From Verrucomicrobiota bacterium (GTDB lineage: Bacteria; Verrucomicrobiota; Verrucomicrobiia; Opitutales; Opitutaceae): a stretch of DNA of 10,464 bases. Each line of letters begins with the position of its first letter. The stretch's first letter is position 1. A model generated the notes under the pieces. That model did not search any database, had not been told where the DNA came from, and saw only the letters and a program-made list of their open reading frames with translations. Shown piece by piece: positions 1-6,263 of the stretch. The position numbers and the translations under genes were made by a program. The stretch covers positions 1 to 10,464 of the forward strand of contig JAEWKR010000125.1 in assembly GCA_023457715.1 (NCBI GenBank), read 5' to 3'.

Positions 1-140
1 GGCTCGGTCCGGGATTTGAGATCTGAAATTTGAGATTTGAGATTCGTCGGCGTTGCGGGCGGCTCGCCCGCATCGGGGTATTGGAGGTCAGTCGTCGAAT
101 CGCTGGCGCTCTTCGCTACGTTCGGATCGCCGAGGACCTC

Positions 141-168
141 GTTCGATGTTCGATGTTGGATGTTCGAT
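141..168 (+). repeat. Heptamer tandem tract, 4 units (GTTCGAT type)
   Basis: Four consecutive 7-bp units read GTTCGAT, GTTCGAT, GTTGGAT, GTTCGAT. The same period and word recur at 386-434 and 10447-10464, and a degenerate version lies on the other strand at 9804-9838. Confidence 0.85.
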
Positions 169-296
169 CCCGACCTAGCCACAGAGAGCACGGAGCTCCG
201 ACACATCCACCTTCGCCCAGCCTACGGCGGACAAGGAGGACACGGAGGCTCGGTCCGGGATTTGAGATCTGAAATTTGAGATTTGAGATTCGTCGG

Positions 297-321
297 CGAT
301 GCGGGCGGCTCGCCCGCATCG
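297..321. repeat. Perfect 11-bp hairpin inside repeat copy B
   Basis: CGATGCGGGCG (297-307) and CGCCCGCATCG (311-321) are exact inverted repeats around a GCT loop. The equivalent hairpin in the first copy (51-75) has the same loop but one mismatch (T53 against T73). The copy at the right end of the window lacks this module. It could act as a terminator downstream of the vWA gene on the minus strand, but there is no T-run to support that. Confidence 0.7.
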
Positions 322-385
322 GGGCTTTGGAGGTCAGTCATCGAATCGCTGGCGCTCTTCGCTACATTCTGGTGGCCGCCCATCG

Positions 386-434
386 GTTCGATGTTCAATG
401 TTCGATGTTCGATGTTCGACGTTCGATGTTCGAT
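386..434 (+). repeat. Heptamer tandem tract, 7 units (GTTCGAT type)
   Basis: Seven units of 7 bp run without interruption: GTTCGAT five times, with GTTCAAT at unit 2 and GTTCGAC at unit 5. The tract ends 19 bp beyond the 3' end of the vWA gene, so it lies in that gene's downstream region. Confidence 0.9.
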
Positions 435-452
435 CCTCGCCTCGCCGATCGT

Positions 453-2426
453 CTACTGGTGCTCCTCGTAGGTGATGTCGATCTTCGCGAGGAACGCCTG
501 ATCCTTGGCGGCGCCGACGAAGCGGATGCTGTGCGTGCGGGCATCATAGACCCAGCCGTTTTGCGCGTCCGGCTTGACCGGCTGGCCGTCGACGAGCACG
601 CGGATGCTCGGCACGTGCAGCGTCGCCGGGCTTTCCACCGGATCCAGCGCGACCGAGACCGTGTTCGCGATGCGATCGCCGAGCGCCGCCAGCGGACCGG
701 AGAAGTCCGACTCGATGTTCAGCACGGAGCCGCCGGTCAATTCGGCCGCCCGGCGGTGCGAGATGTTCTTCGGTGACACCACCGCGTGCATCTCCAGCTT
801 CCCGCGCTTGTTGCCCTTCACGATGATGAAGGGCCGCAACACCCAGTAGTTGATGTAGCCATCGAGAGTCTGCCGGTGCTTCGGATTGCGGGCGTTGTAC
901 TGCTTCAGCAGATCCGGAAGCTTGCCGTTCTCGATCCACTCCGCGACCCGCGTGCCATCGCGCTGCTCCTTCCACAAGGCCATCCGCGTCTCCTCCTCAT
1001 CCATGAAGAACACCACGATGGTGGTGGCGTCGGGGCGGAGGAAGGTGTGCTGCTGGTTGTGATACCCCGCGACGAAGTTGTAGACCGAGGTGAACGCAGT
1101 CCGGTTGCTGTCGCCGTTGGTCCCGACCTTGACCAGTTCCGCAAACACCGCGTCCGGCGTCTTCGGGGTGACCCACGGCTGCGGCAGCGCGGACAGCGTC
1201 ACCAGCGTGCCGTTGCTGGCCACCCGCTTCGTCGTCGTCTTCGGGCGGCCGCGCCGGTCGAGAACCGGCTTCCCCGCCTTGTCCAGCTGCACCCCGCGGA
1301 CCTGCTTGTAGAAAGTCTGCTCGTCGCGGTCACGTCCGGGGTCCGCGTTGACGAAGTCGGTGGTGAGAACGCCGATACGGTAATCCAGATCCAGCCGGTG
1401 GAACAGCTCCCGAAACCGGCTGAGGTTCTCCGCAATGCGACTTTGGTGCGGCGCCATGGACGGCGAGTTGTTGATCACGAAGACCAGATCGACCTCCCGG
1501 CTTCGCGAGCGGTCGACGCTCACGCGTTTCACGTTGCGGATCGGTTCCACGACAATCGTGACCCGATTCTCCGCGCCGAACTGGGGATTGTTTTCGTCCA
1601 CCGTGAAGTACTTGAAGCGCTCCTCGCCGATGAAGCCAGGGTCCGGCGCGTAGGAGAGCACGCCGGTCGCAGGATCGAGGCGCGCGGTGCCGCGCTTCGG
1701 CTTCTCCTCGTCATCGATGCCATAGATGAGCTTCGACGGGTTGGCGCCGAGGCGATCGGCCGGCTTCTGGAAATCCTCGTGACTTGGCAGCTTCTGCGTC
1801 ACCGGCAGATTGGGTCGGGTCCGAATGGTGATCGTGCGCTCCCCCGACGCCTGGATTCGGCCCGCCCCCACCTCAAACCGATCCATCACCACCGGCGGCG
1901 GCGGTGTCACCTTGATCACGACCCGCCCCTGGAAAGTGAGGCCGTTGGTTTCGTTGCGCACCGAGTATTCGAAAGCGTCCTCCCCTTCATAGCCGTCCTG
2001 GGGCCGGTAGGCGAAATAGCCGAGGCGCGAGGTCTTGTTCTGAAAAAAGTCCGCGTCGTCCGCGCCACCCGCGAGTCCAACCCGGCCGAACTTCGGCTCG
2101 GCCGTGATCGCATACACCAGATCCATCCGGGTGTCCGGGCTCAGGATTTCCTGCGCGACCACGAGTTGTCCGTGAACGCCCGTGCCTTCGGCATCGAACC
2201 GCATCGGCTCTTCGGCGACGACCGGCTCCTCGCCTGCGGGAGGGAGGGGCGCGCTCACCCCGGCTTCGGCGCCACTCGGGACGGCGGCGGCTGCGTTCAC
2301 CGCGGAATCGGACCCAGCAGTCGGGGTCGGCGAACCGGGCTCCTGGGCGGCCAGCGGCACCATGCCGACCAGGAGGGACAGGCAGAGGACGCGCAACCAA
2401 TCGCGGGCAGTGATTCGGAGGCTCAT
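453..2426 (-). CDS. Secreted protein with two cadherin-like modules and a vWA domain
   Basis: The protein has 657 residues when started at the ATG at 2426. That start places a signal peptide first: charged SLRITAR, hydrophobic core LRVLCLSLLVGMVPL, AxAxQ-like cleavage near A26-A27. An upstream ATG at 2513 would bury the signal in 29 extra residues. A Pro/Ala/Glu-rich linker (about 28-75) follows. Two cadherin-like/Ig-like repeats come next (about 78-174 and 184-296); each has the signature F/L-x-Y-x-P-x-x-G-F/Y-x-G-E-x-x-F-x-Y. A vWA domain spans about 311-590. Its metal-site motif reads N319-N-S-P-S323, so the usual first Asp of DxSxS is Asn, and a DEEET strand lies at 476-480. The C-terminal 60 residues resemble the short beta module that ends vWA proteins of this secreted type. 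It probably acts in the periplasm or at the cell surface in binding; no ligand can be named. A separate promoter is plausible because 148 bp separate it from the upstream reductase-like gene. Confidence 0.85.
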   Translation of the reverse strand: MSLRITARDWLRVLCLSLLVGMVPLAAQEPGSPTPTAGSDSAVNAAAAVPSGAEAGVSAPLPPAGEEPVVAEEPMRFDAEGTGVHGQLVVAQEILSPDTRMDLVYAITAEPKFGRVGLAGGADDADFFQNKTSRLGYFAYRPQDGYEGEDAFEYSVRNETNGLTFQGRVVIKVTPPPPVVMDRFEVGAGRIQASGERTITIRTRPNLPVTQKLPSHEDFQKPADRLGANPSKLIYGIDDEEKPKRGTARLDPATGVLSYAPDPGFIGEERFKYFTVDENNPQFGAENRVTIVVEPIRNVKRVSVDRSRSREVDLVFVINNSPSMAPHQSRIAENLSRFRELFHRLDLDYRIGVLTTDFVNADPGRDRDEQTFYKQVRGVQLDKAGKPVLDRRGRPKTTTKRVASNGTLVTLSALPQPWVTPKTPDAVFAELVKVGTNGDSNRTAFTSVYNFVAGYHNQQHTFLRPDATTIVVFFMDEEETRMALWKEQRDGTRVAEWIENGKLPDLLKQYNARNPKHRQTLDGYINYWVLRPFIIVKGNKRGKLEMHAVVSPKNISHRRAAELTGGSVLNIESDFSGPLAALGDRIANTVSVALDPVESPATLHVPSIRVLVDGQPVKPDAQNGWVYDARTHSIRFVGAAKDQAFLAKIDITYEEHQ

Positions 2427-2490
2427 AGGAATAAGGGATGGGCGGAGGATGCCAGCCGATGCGTAATCCGTGGCGCCGGTAGGTTCCGCA

Positions 2491-2518
2491 ATCGTTGACC
2501 GGAGCCGCCCCATGTCAA
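2491..2518 (-). promoter_or_regulatory. Candidate sigma70 promoter for the vWA gene
   Basis: On the minus strand, a perfect -35 hexamer TTGACA (2518-2513) is followed after 16 bp by AACGAT (2496-2491), a weak -10 match. Transcription would start near 2484, giving a leader of about 58 nt before the ATG at 2426. A perfect 10-bp palindrome GGATATATCC at 2532-2541 lies just upstream and could be an operator. The -10 element is poor, so this is tentative. Confidence 0.3.
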
Positions 2519-2574
2519 ACGGCCGCTGATCGGATATATCCCTATGCCGCAGGGAGTTGCCGGGTACCTGCAGC

Positions 2575-3591
2575 TTACCCCGGCACCCCGGTGAGAGTCA
2601 GTTCGGCGGCCGCCGGAATGTTCGGTTCGCGTCCTTCCGCGCGGGTGCGACCCGGGTGGGCCAGACGCTGCCGCTCCTCGCCACTGAACGCAATGCGGGT
2701 GGCCGCAAGCAACTCCCGCAGTTGGTTCGCGGTGGTCACACTCACCAGCATCGAGGTGATCTGTGGGTGGCTGAGCCCCCACGCCAGCGCCACTTGCGCG
2801 GGGGAATGCCCCCGCTTCCGCGCCCAGGTGACGAGCGAACCCCTGACCCGTTCCGCCGCTTCAATCGTCCCAAGCGGGATGGCATCAGGGGCCCCGGTGC
2901 GCGCGGCAGGACCGCGGCCGACGAGATGACCGCCCGCGAGGGGGGAACGTCCGATCGCGCCCAAGCCGTGATCCGCGCAGAAGCGACCCGCCCCGCCTTC
3001 GAGCGAATACGGCGCGGCGAGGGAATAGTCGACCTGCAGCCCCGCGATCGCCGGCGGATCCGCCGGCAGCGTGGCGAAACCTTCCAACACGCGCGGGATC
3101 GGGAAGTTGGCGGGCACGATGTGCCGCACCTCGCCGGCAGCGATGGCCGCCTGAAACGCAACCATGCTCTCCGCCACCGGCGCGACGGCCTCGGTCCACT
3201 CGACCACGAGATAGTCGAGCTCTCCGCAGCCGATCCGCCGGATGGAATCCTGCGCCGACCGCCGCACCAGCTGGACATAGCTGTCCAACCCGCCGACGAC
3301 CGGGCGGGTGAACGCGATCCGCGTGGCGATGACGAGGGAACGACGATCGACCCGCCGCTGCTTCAGCCACCGGCCGAGAAGTTCCTCGGGGACCCCGAGG
3401 AAGCCGTCGCCCAGGTTCAAGCCCGGACAGATGCCGCTCGTCTGGATGAAATTCCCGCCCGCCTCGCGAAAGGCGTCGAGAATCGCAAACGACTCCTCGT
3501 GGCTCGCGTAACGCGAGAAGTTCGACGTGCTCAGGCACAACTCGGACACGCGGTCGCCCGTGCGTCCAAAGGCATGCTTCGTCAGTTTCAT
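2575..3591 (-). CDS. Aldo/keto-reductase-fold protein lacking the catalytic tetrad (copy 1)
   Basis: This 338-residue protein has the full length and motif order of the aldo/keto reductase superfamily, a TIM barrel that normally reduces carbonyls with NADPH. Visible landmarks are the N-terminal GRTG..VSELCL strand (9-20), AGGNFI (44-49), LQVDYSL (185-191), GRSPLAGG (214-221) and ALAWGLSHP (268-276). The canonical tetrad Asp-Tyr-Lys-His is absent: Q50 replaces Asp, C55 stands where Tyr is expected, R91 replaces Lys in ATK, and E131 replaces His. Glu for His is known from steroid 5-beta-reductase (AKR1D1), but that enzyme keeps the other three. The start is 12 bp after the Rnk-like gene stop, which implies co-transcription; no Shine-Dalgarno is seen. 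A paralogue with the same pattern lies at 6264-7286. Family membership is secure; enzymatic activity is doubtful and no substrate is predicted. Confidence 0.88.
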   Translation of the reverse strand: MKLTKHAFGRTGDRVSELCLSTSNFSRYASHEESFAILDAFREAGGNFIQTSGICPGLNLGDGFLGVPEELLGRWLKQRRVDRRSLVIATRIAFTRPVVGGLDSYVQLVRRSAQDSIRRIGCGELDYLVVEWTEAVAPVAESMVAFQAAIAAGEVRHIVPANFPIPRVLEGFATLPADPPAIAGLQVDYSLAAPYSLEGGAGRFCADHGLGAIGRSPLAGGHLVGRGPAARTGAPDAIPLGTIEAAERVRGSLVTWARKRGHSPAQVALAWGLSHPQITSMLVSVTTANQLRELLAATRIAFSGEERQRLAHPGRTRAEGREPNIPAAAELTLTGVPG

Positions 3592-3603
3592 GACCCGGCC
3601 GGG

Positions 3604-4041
3604 TTACGCCGTCGCGGAGAGCGCGGCCAACGGAACGGATGCCGGATCGGCCGCGGGCGTCGGCGGCGTGACGCGCCGCACCTTGAGCTGACGGATGCCG
3701 CCCGGCGTGGACCATTTCACGAGGTCACCGACCCGGCAACCGATGAGCGCGGTGCCGATGGGCGCCAGGATGGAGATGCGCTTGCGCTCGATGTTCGCGC
3801 GATCCGGGAAGGTGATGGTGTATTCCTCGACCTCGCTGGTGCCGAGATCCTCGAATTCCACGGTGGATTCCAGCGTCACCACGTCCGCCGGGAAAGCGGC
3901 CGGATCGATGACGGCGGCACGGTCAAGTTCCTCGCGGAGCTTCTGGAGCGCCGCGGTGGCGTTGGAGTGCAGCGCGGTGGCGATGAGGAGACGGAGCTTG
4001 GTGTAGTCGTCGCGGGAGATGTAGATCGGAGTATGATTCAT
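3604..4041 (-). CDS. rnk: Rnk/GreA-type RNA polymerase-binding regulator
   Basis: This 145-residue protein matches Rnk, the 'regulator of nucleoside diphosphate kinase', in size (about 136 in E. coli) and layout. A helical N-terminal part (about 1-50, YTKLRLLIATALHSNATAALQKLREEL) is followed by the GreA/GreB C-terminal FKBP-like domain (about 53-125). Diagnostic stretches are VTLESTVEFED (55-65), RISILAPIGTALIGCRVGD (88-106) and KWSTPGG (109-115). Family members bind RNA polymerase near the secondary channel but lack the long coiled coil and acidic tip of GreA, so they do not stimulate transcript cleavage. The start at 4041 (MNHTPIYISRDDY) fits the family N-terminus; the frame stays open far upstream but only across the phosphoesterase gene. 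It lies between the phosphoesterase (92 bp) and the reductase-like gene (12 bp), same strand. The C-terminal tail (about 126-145) is Pro/Ala-rich and not conserved in the family. The symbol rests on family resemblance only. Confidence 0.85.
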   Translation of the reverse strand: MNHTPIYISRDDYTKLRLLIATALHSNATAALQKLREELDRAAVIDPAAFPADVVTLESTVEFEDLGTSEVEEYTITFPDRANIERKRISILAPIGTALIGCRVGDLVKWSTPGGIRQLKVRRVTPPTPAADPASVPLAALSATA

Positions 4042-4072
4042 GATGGTGGTTGAGTAGCGTTGTTGGGTTGAT

Positions 4073-4110
4073 GCGGGCAGCGGCGCGCCATAGGCGCGGA
4101 GACCGCCCGC
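4073..4110. other. Two-level hairpin between phosphoesterase and rnk
   Basis: An outer stem GCGGGC (4073-4078)/GCCCGC (4105-4110) encloses an inner stem CGCGCC (4084-4089)/GGCGCG (4093-4098) with a 3-nt loop. No T-run follows on the minus strand. It may be an RNA processing site or weak attenuator that changes the ratio of the phosphoesterase to Rnk. Confidence 0.45.
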
Positions 4111-4133
4111 AGGAAAAGAAACCAGCGCCCGGG

Positions 4134-4898
4134 TCAGAGCAGCGCGGGGGCGATGGCGGCCTCCGTTCCGGACTGCGAAAATCCCGACGCAGCCGGGAGG
4201 TCTTCGTCCCGCAAGGGGGCGACGACGGACGCCGCGAAATCCAGCGGCCGGCCATGAACGCGCGGACCGGCGATCAGCTGACACTGCTGCGTATCCGTCC
4301 GGACCAGGACATGATTCGGAAAGGCGGCGGCCGGATTGCGCCCCGGATTGACAAAAACGGTGCCGTCGCGCCGCTCGCGCCAATGCAGCGGTGCGTGGAC
4401 GTGGCCGGAAAGAACGAGTTGCGGTTGATGACGGAGCACCGCGGCCATGAGGTCGCGATCTCCGCTTTCGACGCCGTCGCCGCGCGTGGCCACGAGCGTT
4501 CCCGCCGGCGGGGTATGCACGACCCAGACATCGGCATCGCCACCCTTCGGTCGCGTCGTCGCCCCAATGCTGAGAACGGAAACCCCGTTGAGCACCACGC
4601 GCTGGCCGTCGGTGCGGACGAGCGGATTCCGGAGTTCGCGCAGCCAGTAAGCCGGCATCCAGCGCTGGCGCGCGGGCTCCCACTCGAGATCATGCCGGCC
4701 ACTGCAGACGCACAGCGGCCGGGGGAACGCGTTCAGCCACGTCGTGACCCACTCGATCTGCGCGCGCAAGGGCGTCGACGCGCGCGCGTCCAGCAGATCG
4801 CCGGAAAGGACGGTCAGGTCGTTGGCCGGCGCGGCGCGCAGCAGCCAGTCGAACCAGCGCTGGTTGAAGTGAAAATCGGTAACGTGAAGGATGGTCAT
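4134..4898 (-). CDS. Calcineurin-like metallophosphoesterase with altered GNHD motif
   Basis: This 254-residue cytoplasmic protein belongs to the calcineurin-like metallophosphoesterase superfamily, two-metal hydrolases of phosphate mono- or diesters. The motifs occur in order: D8-x-H10 (TDFHF), G33-D34 (LSGDLLDA), G67-R-H-D70, H128 (VVHTPPAG), G165-H-V-H168 and a following NPGRNP. The third motif is normally GNHD/E, with the Asn a metal ligand; here it is GRHD, with Arg at 68. The start at 4898 gives MTILHVTDFHF, beginning directly with the first catalytic strand. Upstream in-frame codons (to 5132) encode only low-complexity Arg/Pro/Ala and are rejected. It is first in a likely three-gene unit with rnk and the first reductase-like gene. 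The substrate cannot be told from the sequence. Confidence 0.85.
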   Translation of the reverse strand: MTILHVTDFHFNQRWFDWLLRAAPANDLTVLSGDLLDARASTPLRAQIEWVTTWLNAFPRPLCVCSGRHDLEWEPARQRWMPAYWLRELRNPLVRTDGQRVVLNGVSVLSIGATTRPKGGDADVWVVHTPPAGTLVATRGDGVESGDRDLMAAVLRHQPQLVLSGHVHAPLHWRERRDGTVFVNPGRNPAAAFPNHVLVRTDTQQCQLIAGPRVHGRPLDFAASVVAPLRDEDLPAASGFSQSGTEAAIAPALL

Positions 4899-5237
4899 GA
4901 CAGGTGCCTTGGGGAGGAGGCCGGGCCGAACCCAACGAACGGCGACGCGGACAACAGGTGCAGAGGGGACCGCCGCGGAGCGGCCGGTCGGATTCGCGCG
5001 CGCGCCATCAGGGCGCGCCGCGGCGGACGATGCTGATGTGGCTGACCCCGGAACCGAGCCAGGTCGACCGCGCAGGGCGCGTGTTACCTCAGACCTCGGT
5101 GCCGGGCGTCGCCGGACAGATATACAACGCATCGCCCGCCGCCGGATGCAGGCGGGCGCAGAAAATAAATTCCTGATGCGTGTTGGGGTTCACCGAAGTG
5201 GACCAGTGGACCCGAATTCGGATTTGTCAAGTCTTGC

Positions 5238-5373
5238 CCGGCTGCGCCGGGAATTTCAGATCGCAGATTTCAGATTTCAAATTCTCAGATCACGACGAGT
5301 GAGAGTTCTCCGGCATGCGCGGACTGCCGCAGCTGAAATCTGAGATTTGAAATCTGAAATGCCGGCGCAGCGG
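5238..5373. repeat. Inverted-repeat element (paired arms with AT-rich and GC-rich parts)
   Basis: The left arm 5238-5290 and right arm 5338-5373 are inverted copies. The GC part CCGGCTGCGCCGG (5238-5250) pairs with GCCGGCGCAGCGG (5361-5373) with one indel. The AT part at 5267-5290 pairs with 5338-5360 with a single extra T. The left arm carries 16 extra bases (5251-5266). The spacer is 5291-5337. The AT words (CTGAAAT, GATTTGA) are the same as those in the repeat clusters at both window ends. This pair resembles a REP doublet or a small non-autonomous element; there is no transposase in the window. Confidence 0.7.
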
Positions 5374-5773
5374 CTGTGAAAAGCCGGCTCTGGCTTGACA
5401 TATCCGCGTTGCGGGTCGTTGGTGCGTCTGTCCATTGCCCCATGAACCTGCATCGCCAACATTTCGCTTCGTCCCCCCGCGACGTCGTCGTCTGTCCGGC
5501 GTCGCCGGCGCGTTGAGCTGAGGCTCTTTCGGGCGCGATTCTGCGCCCCACGCGCCGACACTGATTTCGCGCTCGCGTGGGCACGGCCCCCAGCGCGACC
5601 CCGGGACTTCGCTCCCGACCCGCTCCGTTCGGCGCGGCTCCAACCGCCCCCGTGAGCCAATTTTCCGCCGGTCCCGCACCGCCGGAGTTCACATCGGACG
5701 CGCCAGCGTCGCGATTGCCCCAAAACCACCGCGTGGTTTCGACCGCGCCTCAACGCAATCCGTCCCCACGCCC

Positions 5774-5789
5774 GTCCCCGGCGGGGGAC
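5774..5789 (+). promoter_or_regulatory. Hairpin just upstream of the HPF start
   Basis: GTCCCC (5774-5779) and GGGGAC (5784-5789) form an exact 6-bp stem around GGCG, ending 14 bp before the ATG at 5804. Its 3' arm includes the only G-rich stretch upstream of the start, so folding could hide a ribosome entry site. This is inference from sequence only. Confidence 0.35.
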
Positions 5790-5803
5790 ACCATCGTGCC
5801 ATC

Positions 5804-6184
5804 ATGAATCATCGATCCTACTCCGATCACGAGTCCAAGCTCCTCCTCCGCGGTATCCATCTCGGGCTGACCCCCGCGATGACGGCGACCCTCGAGGCCA
5901 AGACCGAGCGCCTCTTCCGTCATGAGCCGCGCATCCTTCGCGTGCGCATCGACGTCGAGCGCGACGTGCGCGGCCGCGGCCGCGTGTTCACGGCCAAGGG
6001 TCGGGTCGAAATCGCGGGTCCGGACCTCACGGCCGCGGTCACGAACGAGGATGCCTACGCCGCGATCCATCTGCTGATCGACAAGCTCGACCGCATGCTG
6101 CGTCGCCGCGCCAGCCACTACCTCCGCCGCCGTACGACCGGCGACATCCGCGCGCATGCGGAGCCGGCCGTCGCGTTAGCCTAG
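5804..6184 (+). CDS. Short ribosome hibernation promoting factor, HPF/RaiA family
   Basis: This 126-residue protein matches the HPF/RaiA (sigma-54 modulation) family. These proteins bind the 30S decoding region in stationary phase and silence ribosomes, in some cases promoting 100S dimers. The visible family pattern is RGIHLGLTPAMTATLEAKTERLFRH (16-40, first strand and helix), RVRIDVERD (46-54), FTAKGRVEIAGPDLTAAVTNEDAYAAIHLLIDKLDRMLRRR (62-102). The last stretch is the characteristic 'D-x-Y-x-A-I-x-x-x-x-D-K-L-x-R-x-L' helix. It lacks the C-terminal dimerisation domain of long HPF, so it is a short form; its Arg-rich tail (about 100-116) fits rRNA contact. The Shine-Dalgarno is poor. It is followed by a hairpin and, 79 bp on, by the second reductase-like gene on the same strand. 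Confidence in the family is high; the choice between the HPF and RaiA names is open. Confidence 0.88.
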   Translation: MNHRSYSDHESKLLLRGIHLGLTPAMTATLEAKTERLFRHEPRILRVRIDVERDVRGRGRVFTAKGRVEIAGPDLTAAVTNEDAYAAIHLLIDKLDRMLRRRASHYLRRRTTGDIRAHAEPAVALA

Positions 6185-6195
6185 AAGCAGAAAAC

Positions 6196-6217
6196 GGCGG
6201 GGTCCTGCGACCCCGCC
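6196..6217 (+). terminator. Strong GC hairpin after HPF gene (attenuator or processing site)
   Basis: GGCGGGGTC (6196-6204) and GACCCCGCC (6209-6217) form a perfect 9-bp stem with a CTGC loop, 11 bp after the stop at 6184. The plus strand has no T-run after it; the A-run before it (6191-6194) would give one on the minus strand, where no gene ends. It may limit read-through from hpf into the downstream gene or protect the hpf mRNA 3' end. Confidence 0.5.
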
Positions 6218-6263
6218 CCAACGACAACCGCGCGTCTCCACGCGCCCCCCAGGGAATACCCGC

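Larger units (their letters stand above)
1..452. repeat. Left repeat cluster: modular dispersed repeats in partial tandem copy, no gene
   Basis: This gene-free stretch is built from recurring modules. A unit beginning at base 1 recurs at 247 (offset 246 bp), and roughly 115 bp of the two copies are nearly identical. The modules in order are: an AT-rich GATTTGAGAT/CTGAAAT word block (about 13-44 and 259-290), a GC hairpin (51-75 and 297-321), a block ending in GCGCTCTTCGCTAC (about 92-119 and 338-365), and a heptamer tract (141-168 and 386-434). Between the copies, 176-246 carries another module starting with TAGCCACAGAGAGCAC. The same modules reappear at 10274-10464. Short open frames here are translations of the repeat and resemble no protein family that I recognise. 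Confidence 0.9.
4899..5803. other. 905-bp divergent intergenic region with hairpins, no convincing gene
   Basis: This gap separates the minus-strand phosphoesterase unit from the plus-strand HPF unit, so promoters for both should lie here. Visible structures are an 8-bp stem CGCCCGCC/GGCGGGCG (5133-5140 and 5151-5158), a CCGAATTCGG palindrome near 5212-5221, the inverted-repeat element at 5238-5373, a TTGACA hexamer at 5395-5400 without a good -10 partner, and several GC hairpins (for example 5531-5548 and 5723-5739). Open frames on either strand across 5277-5807 are Arg/Pro/Ala-rich, cross the repeat, and show no domain. I see no tRNA or rRNA. Confidence 0.6.

Noticed and set aside
386..434. 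CRISPR-like array
   Set aside because: The units are 7 bp with no spacers, so this is a simple tandem repeat.
786..2498. 570-codon open frame on the plus strand opposite the vWA gene
   Set aside because: Its translation is Arg/His/Val-rich without domains, while the minus strand gives signal peptide, cadherin-like and vWA features. It is a high-GC antisense artefact.
2575..3591. Pseudogene status for the first reductase-like gene
   Set aside because: The frame is full length with fold motifs intact, and the paralogue carries matching substitutions, which argues for a maintained variant rather than decay.
2557..4053. 498-codon plus-strand open frame spanning two minus-strand genes
   Set aside because: It crosses the reductase-like and Rnk-like genes and has composition typical of antisense frames (Arg, Gly, Asp), with no recognisable fold.
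5175..5260. Possible tRNA or T-arm like stretch (GGTTCACCGA)
   Set aside because: No acceptor stem, anticodon arm or CCA context can be folded around it.
5277..5807. Possible small genes in the divergent gap on both strands
   Set aside because: All frames are Arg/Pro/Ala-rich, overlap the inverted-repeat element or HPF start, and have no credible ribosome binding site.
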